From: Smallanthus sonchifolius
Taxonomy: Eukaryota; Streptophyta; Magnoliopsida; Asterales; Asteraceae
DNA: 64,000 bases
Assembly (NCBI GenBank): GCA_023525975.1
Contig: CM042023.1
Span: 2,653,501 to 2,717,500, forward strand
Direction of reading: 5' to 3'
Made by a program: the position numbers and the translations under genes. Below, piece by piece: positions 48,084 through 59,659 of this stretch. The notes beneath the pieces were generated by a model. It was not told the DNA's origin and did not search any database. It saw only the letters and a list, made by a program, of their open reading frames with translations. Positions within the stretch are counted from its first letter, which is position 1. Each line of letters opens with the position of its first letter.

Positions 48084-49510
48084 GCTGGTAGTACAGAATG
48101 TAGTGGAACGAGAACTCATGGTTGACATGTATTGTACTTAATTTATTAAAACATTAATTGATATTATAAAATTAATTAAAACTAAAATATAAAGAGCTTA
48201 AGCCTTAAGGGTAGTCAAAGTGTATTGAAAAAAATGAGTGGTACATTGTACTTGTGAGTGGAGATTCTTACATAAATTAGGAACAAGTTGTAAAGGTGAT
48301 TATCTTTACCTTTACCATAATTAGAGAATATTTTGGTGATCCCTACAAAGACTAGGTAGAACTGGCAAAGGTGTGTTTGTCCCGGGGGTTTGGGTTTGAC
48401 ATTTAATAATCTCCACATATGATGAATGATTTATGCATCACACTCACAGACGAAGAATACATGTAGATATAATGTAAACTTTATATTAGATATCGAATGA
48501 TGTTACATTACAAAACAATTTAATAAAATGCTAACATATATTTAGAGTATTCGATGGAACAAATCAAAGTATTTGGATGGGTTATCCACACACTTGGTTT
48601 GCTGAAGTCAAATGGCTTTGGCTTAAATAGGGGAACCATATTGGTCAAGTTGAGGATAGCAACAAATGTGATTGGCTGCTTCCATGTGGTGATTCAGCTC
48701 GTCGGTCCAATAGTTGATCTTACGACTCTTATTTTCTTAATATTCATTGATGCAACCATCCCAGTTGCATAAATTTTGTGTCAGATTCTTCTCGAAAGTT
48801 GGACACTTTTTAGCCACGCCAGCTAAGGTCGGTGTGTGAGTCGGTGATGATCAGGTCCTTCGTACTTCAGTCGGAGAAGAAAAACGATGATGTCACTATA
48901 TTTGTGACGGTTCTTGTGACTAGATTTTTTTATATTTTTATTTTTTATTAATTTATAAAATTAGCGATTGTATTTGAGTGCGATCTCAGTGAGTGGTTTT
49001 CCCTGCCCTAAGAGTATCGTTTGTGACACATATTCAACTAATCAGGTCCTTCGTACTTCAGCTAATCAGGTCCTTCGTACTTCAACTGGAGAAGACAAAG
49101 TGACGGACCTAAGAATCTAGCCACATCAGCTAGATTCTGTTTAAAAATAAGTCGTTTCAAATTTTGGTTCTTGTGGAAGGTGAGAAACGACTTAATTTTT
49201 AAACAGGTTAAACCCCTATATCAAGAATGTTCGAAGACATTAAAGTCCAGCTGTTTTCATGGATTTCTCTCAGGTCAAAGTATGAATCTTTAAACTGATA
49301 TTTATGATGCTACGCTCCATCCCGGTGTTTTCTTGATCTCGGTTCTATAGGTTTTTTGGGTCTAATTGTTTTGGTTCTATTATTCTCTGTTTTTACTTCC
49401 TTCCTTTGTATCTTGTCCAACTTCTCGTTGACTTTTGTTTGTTTAATATATCATCGTTCTTAAAGACTAAAAAGTAGAGATCACTTTGTGCAATCTTCTC
49501 TCTAATCTTG
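48084..49510. other. Spacer with 24-bp repeats
   Basis: A 72-codon ORF at 48554-48772 (plus) is hydrophobic and not recognised. The unit AATCAGGTCCTTCGTACTTC occurs twice in tandem at about 49039-49083, with a related copy at 48850. Confidence 0.45.
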
Positions 49511-49518
49511 GTAAGGAT

Positions 49519-50093
49519 TAGGCCCGTTGATTTTACCCGTACCCGATTAACCCGACCCGAACCAACTTCACCCGAACCGATTAAACCCGTACCCGAATAA
49601 CCCGTAACCGATTAACCCGAAAACCGTTTAAACCGATTGTTATTCGGGTCGGGTTTCGGTTAGACTTTCAAGCATCAAAAACCCGATTAACCCGAACCGA
49701 TTAACCCGAATAAACCGAACATTTATATATTCTACCATTTCTTTTCTCACCATCACCACCAACACCACCAAAATCCGCTTCTAAAATATGAGTTTAAAAA
49801 ATCCACCACATAAACACGAATACTTCTATTTGAAGCTTTAATCTCTTGGAAATGTACTTATTTTTGTTTCACATACACGTTTATTTTATGTTTTTAAACT
49901 TAATTCATTTTTTTTCAACCATGTGTCCCTACCCGAAACCCGACCCGATTAAACCGAAAACCGATTAACCCGAACCCGATCTACCCGAATGTTATTCGGG
50001 TCGGGTTTCGGATAAATTTACACACACGGAAAAACCGATTAACCCGAACCGATCTACCCAAAACCCGATTAAATTACCCGAACAACACCCCTA
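49519..50093. mobile_element. hAT-type non-autonomous element with perfect TSD
   Basis: A 575-bp element with ends TAGGCCCGTTGATTTT and (inverted) TAGGGGTGTTGTTCGGG. The perfect 8-bp TSD GTAAGGAT lies at 49511-49518 and 50094-50101. Both halves consist of ACCCGATTAACCCGAA-type repeats. No ORF. Confidence 0.9.
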
Positions 50094-50101
50094 GTAAGGA
50101 T

Positions 50102-50723
50102 CGCCAATATTCTATTTATTGTAGGTACACACTACATTACAATCTTCTGTCTAAGTAGTTAGAGATAACTCGGGCTCTCTAATTAAGGTAGCGACAATCT
50201 TCTGTCTAAGTATTCAGTCAAGTATTTTAGAAAAGGATACTTCATAAGACAGAAATTGTCTCTGAAGTAAAGTTCAGAACTTCAGCTTCAAAGACTTCTG
50301 AAGAATACTTCAGAAGGACACCTCACGCCTAACTCGGGAGAAGTGTGTAAGCCTTTTAACTTTCCAAGGACTTAGAAAGTGAAGGTAATATATGTGAATA
50401 TATGGTTTTTCTTTCTCAAACTTGATTAGGTGTTTATGATCACCTATATAGAAACATAAGTATATGCGGGGAGGGATCATACGAAAACCACTTACTCATG
50501 TAAAAACCAATAAATCAAATTATGACACACATTTATTTTAATTAGTGGATGAGATTACATGTTGCCTTTTGGAGTAATAAGTTTAAAATAAATGTGTAGT
50601 CAAAATTTAGTTTACCGGTTTTTGAACTTTCATTTGATCTCTTCCAAGTATATGCTACTTAATACCCACTACATAATCTCTTAAGCGGGCAAGAATTTCT
50701 TTTAAAAAGGAGGCCCTGGTGAA
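50102..50723. other. Spacer, nothing recognised
   Basis: AATCTTCTGTCTAAGTA occurs twice (50140 and 50200). No other structure is seen. Confidence 0.3.
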
Positions 50724-51099
50724 CTTCCTAACAAATCCGCTTGAAGGGAGGTCTACTCTAAGGCAGGGGAAATACGCATGTGTGGACCTTACATGAGTGT
50801 CCCCTCTCGTGGGGCTCAGGGACAATGGGTTTGTTGCGTGCCAAGCTGCGTTAAAGGCGGAAGAAGGCAAAGTTGCTAAACATGAGAAAGTTTGTTTAGA
50901 TAATCAAAACGTGTTTATCCCTTTTGCTTTTGATACATTTGGTTTCCTAGCCCCGGAGGCTGTGGAATTACTTAACAGAGTTCAGCGGGTCATGCATGGT
51001 AATTTTTCGGCCACTAAGACCCAAAGCTTTGGTATTAATAGGATCGGTTTTGCTATCCAAAAGGGGTTGCGGCGCAACTTGTTGCCCGTTTACTTGTGA
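50724..51099 (+). pseudogene. Retroelement-associated C-terminal protein fragment
   Basis: Read in one frame from about 50724: FLTNPLEGRSTL..., then ACVDLT, a TGA stop at 50793-50795, then VSPLVGLRDNG, KVAKHEKVC, FIPFAFDTFGFLAPEAVELL and IGFAIQKGL. I recall this pattern from many plant genomes as a repeated ORF associated with reverse-transcriptase-type elements; the function is unknown. The TGA and missing upstream part make it a pseudogene. Confidence 0.6.
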
Positions 51100-52276
51100 C
51101 TTTATTGTAATCGTCATTCTTGCGTTTTGTTATAAAAGTCTTTTATATACTACCAACTACATAGTTAACTACACCAAGACTTTTTAATAGTAAGCATCGA
51201 ATGTTGGATGGAAAACTCAATTATCCACTACCAAACGACTTGACATTTCTTTTGATGTAATTGTGATTAGTCAATTTCGTCAAGTTCCATGTGTTTGTCA
51301 TTGGAATGTAGGGATACGAATCCTTAGATACAACAAAGAAGCACCAAGACAACAAGCAACAAGGTACATTAAACGAAAATAATTGAAATAAAGAGATCAT
51401 CACGTACTCTGATGTTAATATGATAACTCATGGTCTACTTCCATAATTTCTTTTACGTTGGCGGAAATCTAATATCATAGAAAACTAAAAAAGAATATGG
51501 AGCAATGAGATATATTAATCCAATGAAGTTGATGGAGGACAATGAAATAACACTACAAATCACCTCAAATTCAGTGTTTCAAGAAAGAACAAAACACATA
51601 GAGATAGATTGTTACTTCAACGATATCACCGTCGCCAACTCAAAAGATCAAATTGTAGGCTAGAGTACTATGGAGATCTTAGATCAATTATATTTATAAT
51701 AAGTGTTAGAAGCATATATATATATATATGTGTGTGTGTGTGAGAGAGAGAGAGAGTGTGTACACACGCTATAGCTTAAAAAGAAGTGTCATTAATTATA
51801 TGTTTATATGTAGTGGTTTAACTAAAAAGTGTAAAAATTCCGGCCACGTCATTGTCACGTAGCCGGTGGGGCTTTAACTAAACTATACATTCACAAGTGT
51901 GTAGTCGTTTAACTAACCAATTTATTAAAATAATGTTTAAGTTAAATAAATAAAAAATAAATTAAAACAAAAGAAGTGATAGTGTAATTTTTGGATTGGG
52001 TAAAACAATTAAATGGGAACAAAAAGTTGGTTTCACGGTCGTTAGGGGGGTGGGGCCGTTTGGGGGCTCACGCCCTTCAAATCCATACCCGAAATGGTTT
52101 CACGGACGTTAAAAGGCGAGGTGGAGTGGAGCGCTAGCCCACTACACCGGGTCGTATAGGTTGATTTTATTTTGTTACTTCTAAATAGTAGAGATTTTAG
52201 ACTAGTTATTACTTTCCTATTTGATTATATATTTCATGTACTATAAATCTCCAAACAAACTGGAGTTATAATCAAG
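51100..52276. other. Spacer with a TA/TG/AG microsatellite
   Basis: A compound (TA)n(TG)n(AG)n repeat at 51711-51757. 52030-52160 contains two TGGTTTCACGG-CGTTA segments of unknown origin. No gene recognised. Confidence 0.4.
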
Positions 52277-52290
52277 TTGAGTATTAAGTG

Positions 52291-52389
52291 GCTAATGGGT
52301 TGGTGGCCCTCCTCTAAGGTTTGAGTAGATTATGGGTTCAAGTCCCACTTTTACATAAATAAAGAAAAATTTGTTTGTCAAAAAAAAAT
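52291..52389 (+). mobile_element. Short tRNA-derived SINE (family S2)
   Basis: A 99-bp body with A-box-like GGGTTGGTGGCCC, B-box-like GGGTTCAAGTCCC and an A-run at 52378-52388. The TSD TTGAGTATTAAGTG / TTGAGTATTGAGTG (52277-52290, 52390-52403) has one mismatch. The head resembles that of the SINE at 8546-9384. Confidence 0.85.
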
Positions 52390-52578
52390 TTGAGTATTGA
52401 GTGAATGTCCTTTTATAGTTTTATCTAAATTGTAATTGTAAATAAAAAAAAAGATTTATCTTATAATTTGATCTAATTACATAACATAAGTCATGAATGA
52501 ATGTTTAAATTACATCATGATTTCTTATGTTTTATCTCCTTAATTTTCATCCAGTGTTTATATTCATATAACTATAAT

Positions 52579-52621
52579 AATCACAGGTCGGTATCGGTTA
52601 CTACAGTAACCGCCTGTGATT
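52579..52621. repeat. Short hairpin
   Basis: AATCACAGG-CGG...GGTTAC pairs with GTAACCGCCTGTGATT around a TACA loop. One bulge and a small gap occur. Its role is unknown. Confidence 0.6.
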
Positions 52622-53338
52622 GGTTCGTACATGTTTACTTGCACAAAGTACAATCATTTCATGCACAATTTTGATTTTTTTTTGTTTTATTCGATTTAGT
52701 TTGTGTTTAAATAACTCAAGTCTCAAAACAATTACCATTAAGAGGCTTGGTGGAGAGGGTTGGAGCTAGCGCGCTCTAACCTAGCTGACAGTTTAATCCT
52801 TTGCAACAGCGGATTCTTTTTTATTTTGTTTTAATCAGTTTTGCGAATGGCTTTTTTACAATTTTTAAATTTTTAAAACTCAAATCGACTCATCCCACTT
52901 TCTCCATGGATTAGTCGTCTTAGTAAGAAAATTCATTGGTGGCATACTATTTATTATCTTTTTTTTAACGTTTAAAACTTTATTCGTTAACTTTTTTTGA
53001 AAATTCTAAATACATGCTTAATATGTTTTTTTGTCAACATTCCAATGGTGTTCGTTTTTTTTTCGATCGATGTAAAATACGTGTTGATATCATTTTGGGT
53101 ATGTAATGACTTTATTTTTCGGGTTTTTCTTTTGGTTGCTATAGCGAGTGATGTTCCGTACCGGTACTGTAACAAGCACAATCGATACCTGTCAAATTCC
53201 CGCTGTGTAGCGCAGGGAATTCCACTACTTTATTTAAATGTGTAACCGGAAAAATTCACAAATATAAAAATGTAATGTTTATGTTTGAGTAATTTTCTTT
53301 ATAAAATAATCATTAAATTAAAGCGAGTTATTTTATTT
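52622..53338. other. Spacer, nothing recognised
   Basis: A self-complementary TCCCGCTGTGTAGCGCAGGGA lies at about 53198-53219, a motif that recurs in many plant repeats. No gene. Confidence 0.3.
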
Positions 53339-53339
53339 A

Positions 53340-53646
53340 TTTATTTTTTTGAACGGCGACTTTTAGAATGACTGGGTGGTCGCAGGTCGGCTTGAGAGAC
53401 CGACCCCGGTTCGAGAACCCACAGGGTTTCTCCATAAAGGGCATAACACCTGCTTAACGGGCCCAAACCACGTCCTCGGAGGAACCATAACCCCTTATAC
53501 CATTTGATACCAGTTGCGCCACCACAAGAGTCGAAACTCTCTTGCGTAACACAGGTTGGACAAACCCTCCGTGTGGCTCGGATTCGAACTTGTGACCTCC
53601 GAAGAAGCCAAGTTCTTATCTTCATTGCCAATACCAACTCCACCAA
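53340..53646 (-). mobile_element. tRNA-derived SINE (family S3), split near its head by another SINE
   Basis: On the minus strand: head GGTGGAGTTGGTATTGGC, B-box-like AAGTTCGAATCC, a long body and an A-run at 53340-53350. Its extreme 5' end lies after 54002, because SINE 53647-53990 inserted at AACTCCACC. Its own TSD is not resolved. Confidence 0.75.
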
Positions 53647-53990
53647 GTTTTTTTTTTTGAACGGCGAACATTGAATGTTGTGACGTCGCACCACCCCGTC
53701 ACATATGAGAGCCTCGTCCAACTCCAGCCAATATGTTGTCTTAACCGGGCCTACTTGGCGTCAGAGTTGAAGAGAATGCAAGGAAAAATCTCACACAATA
53801 CGGGCCCTTCCGGGCTTGAGGGAGAGCCGAGGCTCGAACCCTGGATCGGCGTGGGTAAAACTCAGGTGCATCAGCCTAAGAACTCGGGCTCATTTGAATA
53901 CCGTAGAAACTAATGGGGAGGGCAGTGATCAAACCTAAGTAATAAGAAACACCAGATTTCTCACTTACCACTCCACCACTGACTTATCGG
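53647..53990 (-). mobile_element. tRNA-derived SINE (family S1), copy 2
   Basis: A 344-bp body with the 12-bp TSD CAACTCCACCAA at 53635-53646 and 53991-54002. It shares GAACATTGAATGTTGTGACG and GAGGCTCGAACCCTGGATC with copies 1 and 3. Confidence 0.9.
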
Positions 53991-54264
53991 CAACTCCACC
54001 AAATGGAGAAAGTTATTGGATAGTGGAAGTGGGACCGATAGTGTAGGATACAGTTTTGCTGTTATTGTGTGAGTGGTTGTTTTCTCAGCTGTCTGTCACC
54101 AAAAAACTTTTAATAATTTAATTGTATTTTCGACAAAAACAAAATTGACAGCCGTCGATTTCATCTAAATATCATTTATGTCATATATCAAAAAAACTCT
54201 GAACACAAAATCATAGCATAACCTTACTCAATTGTGAAAATGAAATTTAATTTGAATATATAAT

Positions 54265-54376
54265 GGGTGGGGATTGGGGTGTAGTGGTAAGAGAAGAGTC
54301 TCACAATCAAAAGGTTGTGAGTTTTAACCTCATACAAGACACAAAAAATAGAATAAAAATTTGTTGTCAAAAAAAA
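54265..54376 (+). mobile_element. Short tRNA-derived SINE (family S2-like)
   Basis: A 112-bp body with A-box-like GGGGTGTAGTGGTAAGAG, B-box-like GTGAGTTTTAACC and an A-run at the 3' end. The perfect 13-bp TSD TTGAATATATAAT lies at 54252-54264 and 54377-54389. Confidence 0.88.
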
Positions 54377-54389
54377 TTGAATATATAAT

Positions 54390-55194
54390 TTTCAGAAAAT
54401 ATTTATTCAATTAATATATTTTAAAATAAAAAATTTATTCATACAAGATTTATTGTTCAGTATTATGAGGAATACATGACTACAATGTCTGAATTTATTA
54501 CATATAACTATATAACTTATTTTATTTAAGTTTTAATAACTAATAACTCTAATATAAATGAGATTATGTTAGATATATTTGTATATTGGTGTGGCTACAT
54601 ATGTTTGTACATTGGCTTAAAAAAGTTCATATAGATGATGTAATGGTTCGGTTTCAAAAAATGAAAACTCGTAGAGAACAATTATATGGATATTGTTTTT
54701 TGATTATGCATTTCTAATGACAAACATCGTATTATTATGTTCGTTTATAATTTTATTAGTTTTTATCGTTTTATTGTGTGACTCGACCCGACTCGGGCCG
54801 AGAAAAATTTCCGACCCCTACAAAAAAAATTTGGGTCCGCCACTACGTTTGTAAACAGGTTTTAAAAAGTTGAATATACAAAATTTAGTCGACACACTTC
54901 TAATTGTTGGTAAATTACGCAATTTTAGTTGTACGCTACAAGTCGAACTATGTACACATGATTTAGTTGTTCAATCGAATAAGGTCAAACGTGTTAGCTT
55001 TTTGGTTTTAACAAAAAAACAAATTATTATTTCATCTTTGATTGGATTTATTTATTATCGTAGGAATCTAACACCCCAAACAAACAGAATACTAATTGGT
55101 TGTTTATTTATTTTTCACATATACTAATACTTATACTTTCAATAACTTATAATTTTTGCGCAAATGTACACACTATTATATAAACTTTTACTTA
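54390..55194. other. Spacer, nothing recognised
   Basis: AT-rich. At 54780-54850 CGACCCGACTCGGG and GGGTCCGCCAC are hAT-like scraps. Confidence 0.3.
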
Positions 55195-55195
55195 A

Positions 55196-55388
55196 AGGGT
55201 TGGTTGATACTCTTTTAATGATTTCATTAAAAAGATACATCTGAATCGGTCAGAGGTGGAAGGTGTTTGTTTCAGATTTTGCTAGCCTCTTAATAGTCCA
55301 TCCAGTCTCTTAATAGTTCAACTCAAAAACAATGTTAAACCATTAAGAGTTATTAATGGTTCAACTCTTAATGAACTAAACAACCCCT
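55196..55388. mobile_element. PIF/Harbinger-like MITE
   Basis: The ends AAGGGTTGGTTGATAC and (inverted) AAGGGGTTGTTTAGTTC, with internal ATTAAGAGTTATTAATGG-type repeats. A TTA/TAA TSD is likely but not certain. Confidence 0.6.
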
Positions 55389-55469
55389 TATTTTCTATTA
55401 ATTAATATATCATTATATCCCGCCAAATAATTATGGGTCATCCTCGTACGTAGATTTTTACTAGCTGGG

Positions 55470-55630
55470 TGAGTAGATAACCGAATTAACCGAATCGAAT
55501 CAATTGAACCGAACAATTAACCGATGGTTCGGTTAAGCCATAACTGATTAACCGAAAAATGTGGGTCGGTTTTGGTTATGATGAATGTGTTAACCAAATC
55601 AACCGAACCGAACCAAACCGAACCTAATGT
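55470..55630. mobile_element. Degenerate hAT-like fragment
   Basis: ACCGAATTAACCGAA / GGTTCGGTTAAG repeats like those of the other hAT-type elements here. The ends are not clear. A separate TAGGGGTGTTGCG end lies at about 55878. Confidence 0.45.
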
Positions 55631-56292
55631 CATCTGTAACATCCCGAAAATCCTTAAAGCTAATGAAATGGGTAATGGGCGACCCGAATATTTATTAAAG
55701 TGTAGCATGGGGCATGGATTGCCACTAAAGGTGCATTTAACTCCTGTGAGTGAACAGGTTAGCCGTTTAAAACACAGTTTGGGATCAAAACGTACGAAAG
55801 GGGAACACAGGGACCCGAATGTAAACTTGTAGCATTTAAAAACAAAGATTTGGAGAAACACTAGGCCATTCAACCTAGGGGTGTTGCGCGGCGGCAGAGA
55901 GAGAGCAAACGGAGAGAGGAGAGCTATCGGTCGGGATACGACGGTTTTCGAACTTTATTAAGGTAAATTACGTTTGTGTTTTTTTGTTACGTTTGTTATC
56001 AACTCTTGTTATAGGTTCCGGCTAAGGTTTGGGACTGTGATCACGGTGAGGGTAGAGTAGTCGGGGGAAGGATGTCCGATGGTATTGGTGGTCATGAGTG
56101 CGGAAGGAGGCGGCGTGAGGAGGGACGCGTTGGTGCTCGGCAACCACTTTGATGGTCGTGGGGGTGGCGTACGGTGGTACACGATAGGAGCTAGGGAATC
56201 GGGTATGGAGGCAACCATGGAAGCACTTTGAATGTGAAAGGTGGTGGACGATGAGGTGCATGGTGATGACGATCGGTGGTGAGCGTCTAGGA
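55631..56292. other. Unassigned GC-richer stretch
   Basis: Short ORFs on both strands without a recognised family. It could be remnant LTR or UTR sequence. Confidence 0.3.
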
Positions 56293-56731
56293 TGTAACAC
56301 CTGCCACAAAAATGTCCAACATTTGGCTAAACCATAAGGACTATAAGTGTAAATAATCTATAGATCAACGATCAAAAAAATTAGAAATCTTGAAAATTCA
56401 ACGGTAGCGGACTGTCACAAGACGGTAACGGACCGTCACAAGACGGTAACGGTCCGTTACGGGGTGGGCACGCGAACCTTGATAGCTTGTCACGTGTCCA
56501 GTGACTCATCTTCAAAATCTGACGCGTGGAAACCCTATAACAGACCGTCACACTTGGTAACGGTCCGTCACGGCCCCAGACTCACCCTGGTGCGCCACGC
56601 ATCAACTCCGTAATGGACCGTCACGACCCAAATTGACCAGAGGGCAACACGTGTCTGATGACTCGCGAACCCTAGTTTGGTGACGGACCGTGACCACCCG
56701 TAACGGTCCGTCACGGTCTCAGAACTTGCCC

Positions 56732-56739
56732 TATAAATA
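56732..56739 (+). promoter_or_regulatory. TATA box of the truncated LTR-type element
   Basis: TATAAATA with CCC before it and GATGG after it, downstream of the ACGGTCCGTCACGG repeats. Position and context fit an LTR promoter. Confidence 0.5.
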
Positions 56740-57680
56740 GATGGTCTAGTTCATTCCCATTCTTCACACCAACATCAACTCTCTCTTCCATCTCTTATTC
56801 CAGATACCATCTAGCTTACTCCCGACGATCCTGGTTCGATTCCCGCTCTTCGTAGTGCCCGGTTAAGCAAGAAACGCTCGTAGAAGTGCTGGTACGCTAG
56901 AGAAACCAAGTTAAAAAGATAGTCTATAAGCTTTCGACTTAGAGGCTTATTCCTATAATCAAGGTGAATACTTTATCTCTCTGAAAACTTATGTCAAACA
57001 TTTTATTTACAAAAATGGCCAAATAAAGGTTAAGGGAATAATACATAACGTTCTTCTACGAACAAAACATTCAGGCTATAGGTTTGCGTAAAATTTGCAA
57101 GGGATACCCGGGTCTCGGGTGAAATTCCCGGATTGCGGCTGGTGCTTGTCTTATAAAAACTTCGGAGGCAAACCTGTCCACTGTTATAAGACATGACGCC
57201 AGTGTATATTGTGGTGCGATTGAACAGGACGGGCCTGCTGAATGTGTGGATTGAACATAAAGTTGTGATTATGAAACTAATACTTGTTTGTGCCAAATGA
57301 TTTTTAAATGTCAAGATAATTATATTCACCGGCGTTCGCGCTGACGTTTTATTTTCAAAATGTTTTCAGGAAACGAATAAACTGAAATAAGAAAGGGGTA
57401 TGGGCAGACATCAGATCTGACCCAAATGTGAGAGGCAGACATCAGATCTGACATATGAAAAGGATAGACTTACACGTTGGATTCTCAGGCTTCGTGTGTA
57501 GAAAATCCTAAAGAAAAGAAAAGGGAGATAGAACCAGGGGATTGAACAACCCTGGGTAGTACTATTACAGTGGCTATAATTGTATTTGATTTCAAACACT
57601 GATTTATAATCAAAATGAAAAGGGTATTTAAATCCTTATGTTTATAAAGTAAATATAAAACTTTTATCTTCCAGACATCG

Positions 57681-57793
57681 CCAGACATATGCAATCTTAA
57701 AATATTAGTATATAACTTGATTCAGCTTCATTGTTCCCTTCCAGTTGACCAAAATAAGATAAATACTAATATTTTAAGATTGCAGATGTCTGG
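57681..57793. repeat. 30-bp near-perfect inverted repeat
   Basis: The arm CCAGACATATGCAATCTTAA... at 57681-57710 returns inverted at 57764-57793 with one mismatch, around a 53-bp loop. It sits directly before the first leader ORF, whose ATG at 57787 lies inside the right arm. Confidence 0.92.
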
Positions 57794-58013
57794 ATATAAT
57801 TATGTACCTGTTTATTATGACCCCAATCGTCCAATTAAACAAGAATCACCTGAGTATCATCCTTTAGGATCTCGAATGAACCCTATCTCTTCGCCCTATT
57901 ATAACGATGATCCGTTTGCCATTTTCCCAAATAACAACTCTCTCAAATACCACCCTCAATCTTATAACTCTTCTAGTCAATGGATGGAGGTTGGTTCTAA
58001 CTTCAGCAACTAG
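57787..58013 (+). CDS. Leader ORF of the truncated LTR-type element (unknown)
   Basis: 75 codons from the ATG at 57787 (MSGYNYVPVYYDPN), rich in Tyr, Pro and Asn. It ends at a TAG; a Gln/Asn-rich reading with further Tyr-Asn-Pro text continues in the same style to about 58300. I do not recognise the family. Confidence 0.4.
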
Positions 58014-58309
58014 AATACAAATAACCAACAACTGCAAGGGAACAATGAAGCTGAATCAAGTTATATCCAGCAGAATAATTCAACAGAAGATGATCCATCT
58101 GAGGAATCCCACCAATATGAACTTGCTTCTAAAAACCCTGGAGACTATCCGTTCAATAATCCTATTTCAAATAGTTACGACTATCAATATTATAATTCTA
58201 AAACTCCTGTTTTATATGATCCGTATATGTTTCCTGAACCTCATATGATGGCCCTTTCAAAGAATATTTCCAAACGCCTCCGGAATACCAAAATGTTTAT
58301 AATAAAATT

Positions 58310-58522
58310 ATGATGGGACTTCGTAAGCCCCCTCCTAAATATGGTTATGCGAAAAGTATGCCCTCTTCCCCTATTGAATGTTTACACCGTTCGTTGCGCC
58401 AAACGGACGAAATAACAAGAAAGAAGATAATGGACAAAGCAAGAACCAAATTTTATGGGAAACAAGTATACGAATATGGAGAAGACTTGATGACTCTTGG
58501 AAAAGAGCTTATGAAAGATTAG
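58310..58522 (+). CDS. Small ORF of the truncated LTR-type element (unknown)
   Basis: 70 codons with a basic helical-looking C-terminal half (KKIMDKARTKFYGKQVYEYG). Not recognised. Its neighbours suggest it is a piece of one longer, broken leader protein. Confidence 0.35.
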   Translation: MMGLRKPPPKYGYAKSMPSSPIECLHRSLRQTDEITRKKIMDKARTKFYGKQVYEYGEDLMTLGKELMKD

Positions 58523-58685
58523 AATCATTTTTGTTGTATTTTGTAATATATTTTCTATAATAATAAAATATCGTTTTGTTTATTTTTCAGAATGGTCAGA
58601 AAAGGCAAGAGTCCTAGCATTATTCGTAAATTTGCTTCAGCTAGTTATCATGAACGAAAAACCAATGAAACAACTATAGAAAATA

Positions 58686-59033
58686 ATGAGGAAACTGAAA
58701 GTTAAACTTTTAGAAGCCTTAGAGAAGTATTTTATAAGTTTTCATTTTGCTCCTACCGCCGAAAGTTATAATGTCACCCCATTATATTCTCGAAATTTTC
58801 ATGAGGGATATGCCGATATACCTTATGAGAATAATCCTGAAAAAGAAGAACATGATGACTCTAATATACCTTACATTCCATACTATGAGACGAATCCCAC
58901 CCTTGATCCTCGTATAAGTAAGAATGCATCGGGAAGTGAAAGGGCTGAATTGGAACGAGAGAAAGATGAAGTTGAAACTCAGAATGCTTTGCTAATAAAA
59001 GCTCTTAAAGAAAAGAATTTTAGAAGTTTCTAG
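58686..59033 (+). CDS. Leader ORF with coiled-coil end (unknown)
   Basis: 115 codons. The middle is acidic and Tyr/Pro-rich (NIPYIPYYETNP) and the end, ERAELEREKDEVETQNALL, looks like a coiled coil. Family unknown. Confidence 0.4.
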   Translation: MRKLKVKLLEALEKYFISFHFAPTAESYNVTPLYSRNFHEGYADIPYENNPEKEEHDDSNIPYIPYYETNPTLDPRISKNASGSERAELEREKDEVETQNALLIKALKEKNFRSF

Positions 59034-59139
59034 GAATAATAATTTCCATATGTATCATCTTCTGTAATATATTATTATCAATATAAAGGTTTTATTTTGA
59101 TTCCAATCCTATTTCTATATAGTATGTCGAAAAATACCG

Positions 59140-59545
59140 GACCTTCACAACACCAGGGGAAAGAAGAAACAGACAGCAGTTGAAAATACTACTGATGAAT
59201 CCCGAAAGGAACTCCAAAAGATGATCACGGAAGGGATCAAGGACTCTCTTCCAATGATCTTTACTGAATTAGAAAAGAAACAAGTCGATAGGCTATCTGC
59301 ACAGCCATCAAATCAAAAAATCTATCAATTCTCAACCTTTAACTCAGCATACCCGAACTATCACTCACTCCCAACCAATTACTCTGAAACCCGAAAGTTC
59401 TACGACTCATAAGACCGAGAAGGCTAGGAAAGAAAAATATTACCATTACTCTTCTGAAAATGAGAGTATGGGTAATAACTATGGTCATAGAGAAAAGAAG
59501 AGAAAAGTAGTTGGATGTACTTACAAGATGTTTCAGTTCTCTAGG
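59140..59545 (+). pseudogene. GAG-like fragment
   Basis: It reads KELQKMITEGIKDSLPM, ELEKKQVD, a stop at 59410-59412, then in another frame KARKEKYYHYSSENESMG and GCTYKMFQF. The last motif resembles the start of the retrotransposon GAG domain (C-T-x-K-x-F). It is truncated after that. Confidence 0.45.
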
Positions 59546-59659
59546 AGAGAAGGAGGAATTGTCAGAAACAATTTCTTATGCGTTGAGTTAGTCAAATTGA
59601 TACCAATATCATATATAAATTTGATGATTATACCTACAAATTTCATTGACGATTAATAT

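Larger units (their letters stand above)
56293..59640 (+). mobile_element. Truncated LTR-type element with leader ORFs
   Basis: It starts TGTAACACCTGCC, LTR-like, with several TAACGGACCGTCAC repeats (56400-56720) and a TATAAATA box at 56732-56739. The plus-strand small ORFs at 57787-59412 are followed by a GAG-like GCTYKMFQF at about 59508-59540, where similarity ends. No second LTR, primer-binding site or pol was found in the window. Confidence 0.45.

Noticed and set aside
48554..48772. Small membrane protein gene
   Set aside because: A hydrophobic 72-codon ORF without a family, splice context or codon signal; left as spacer.
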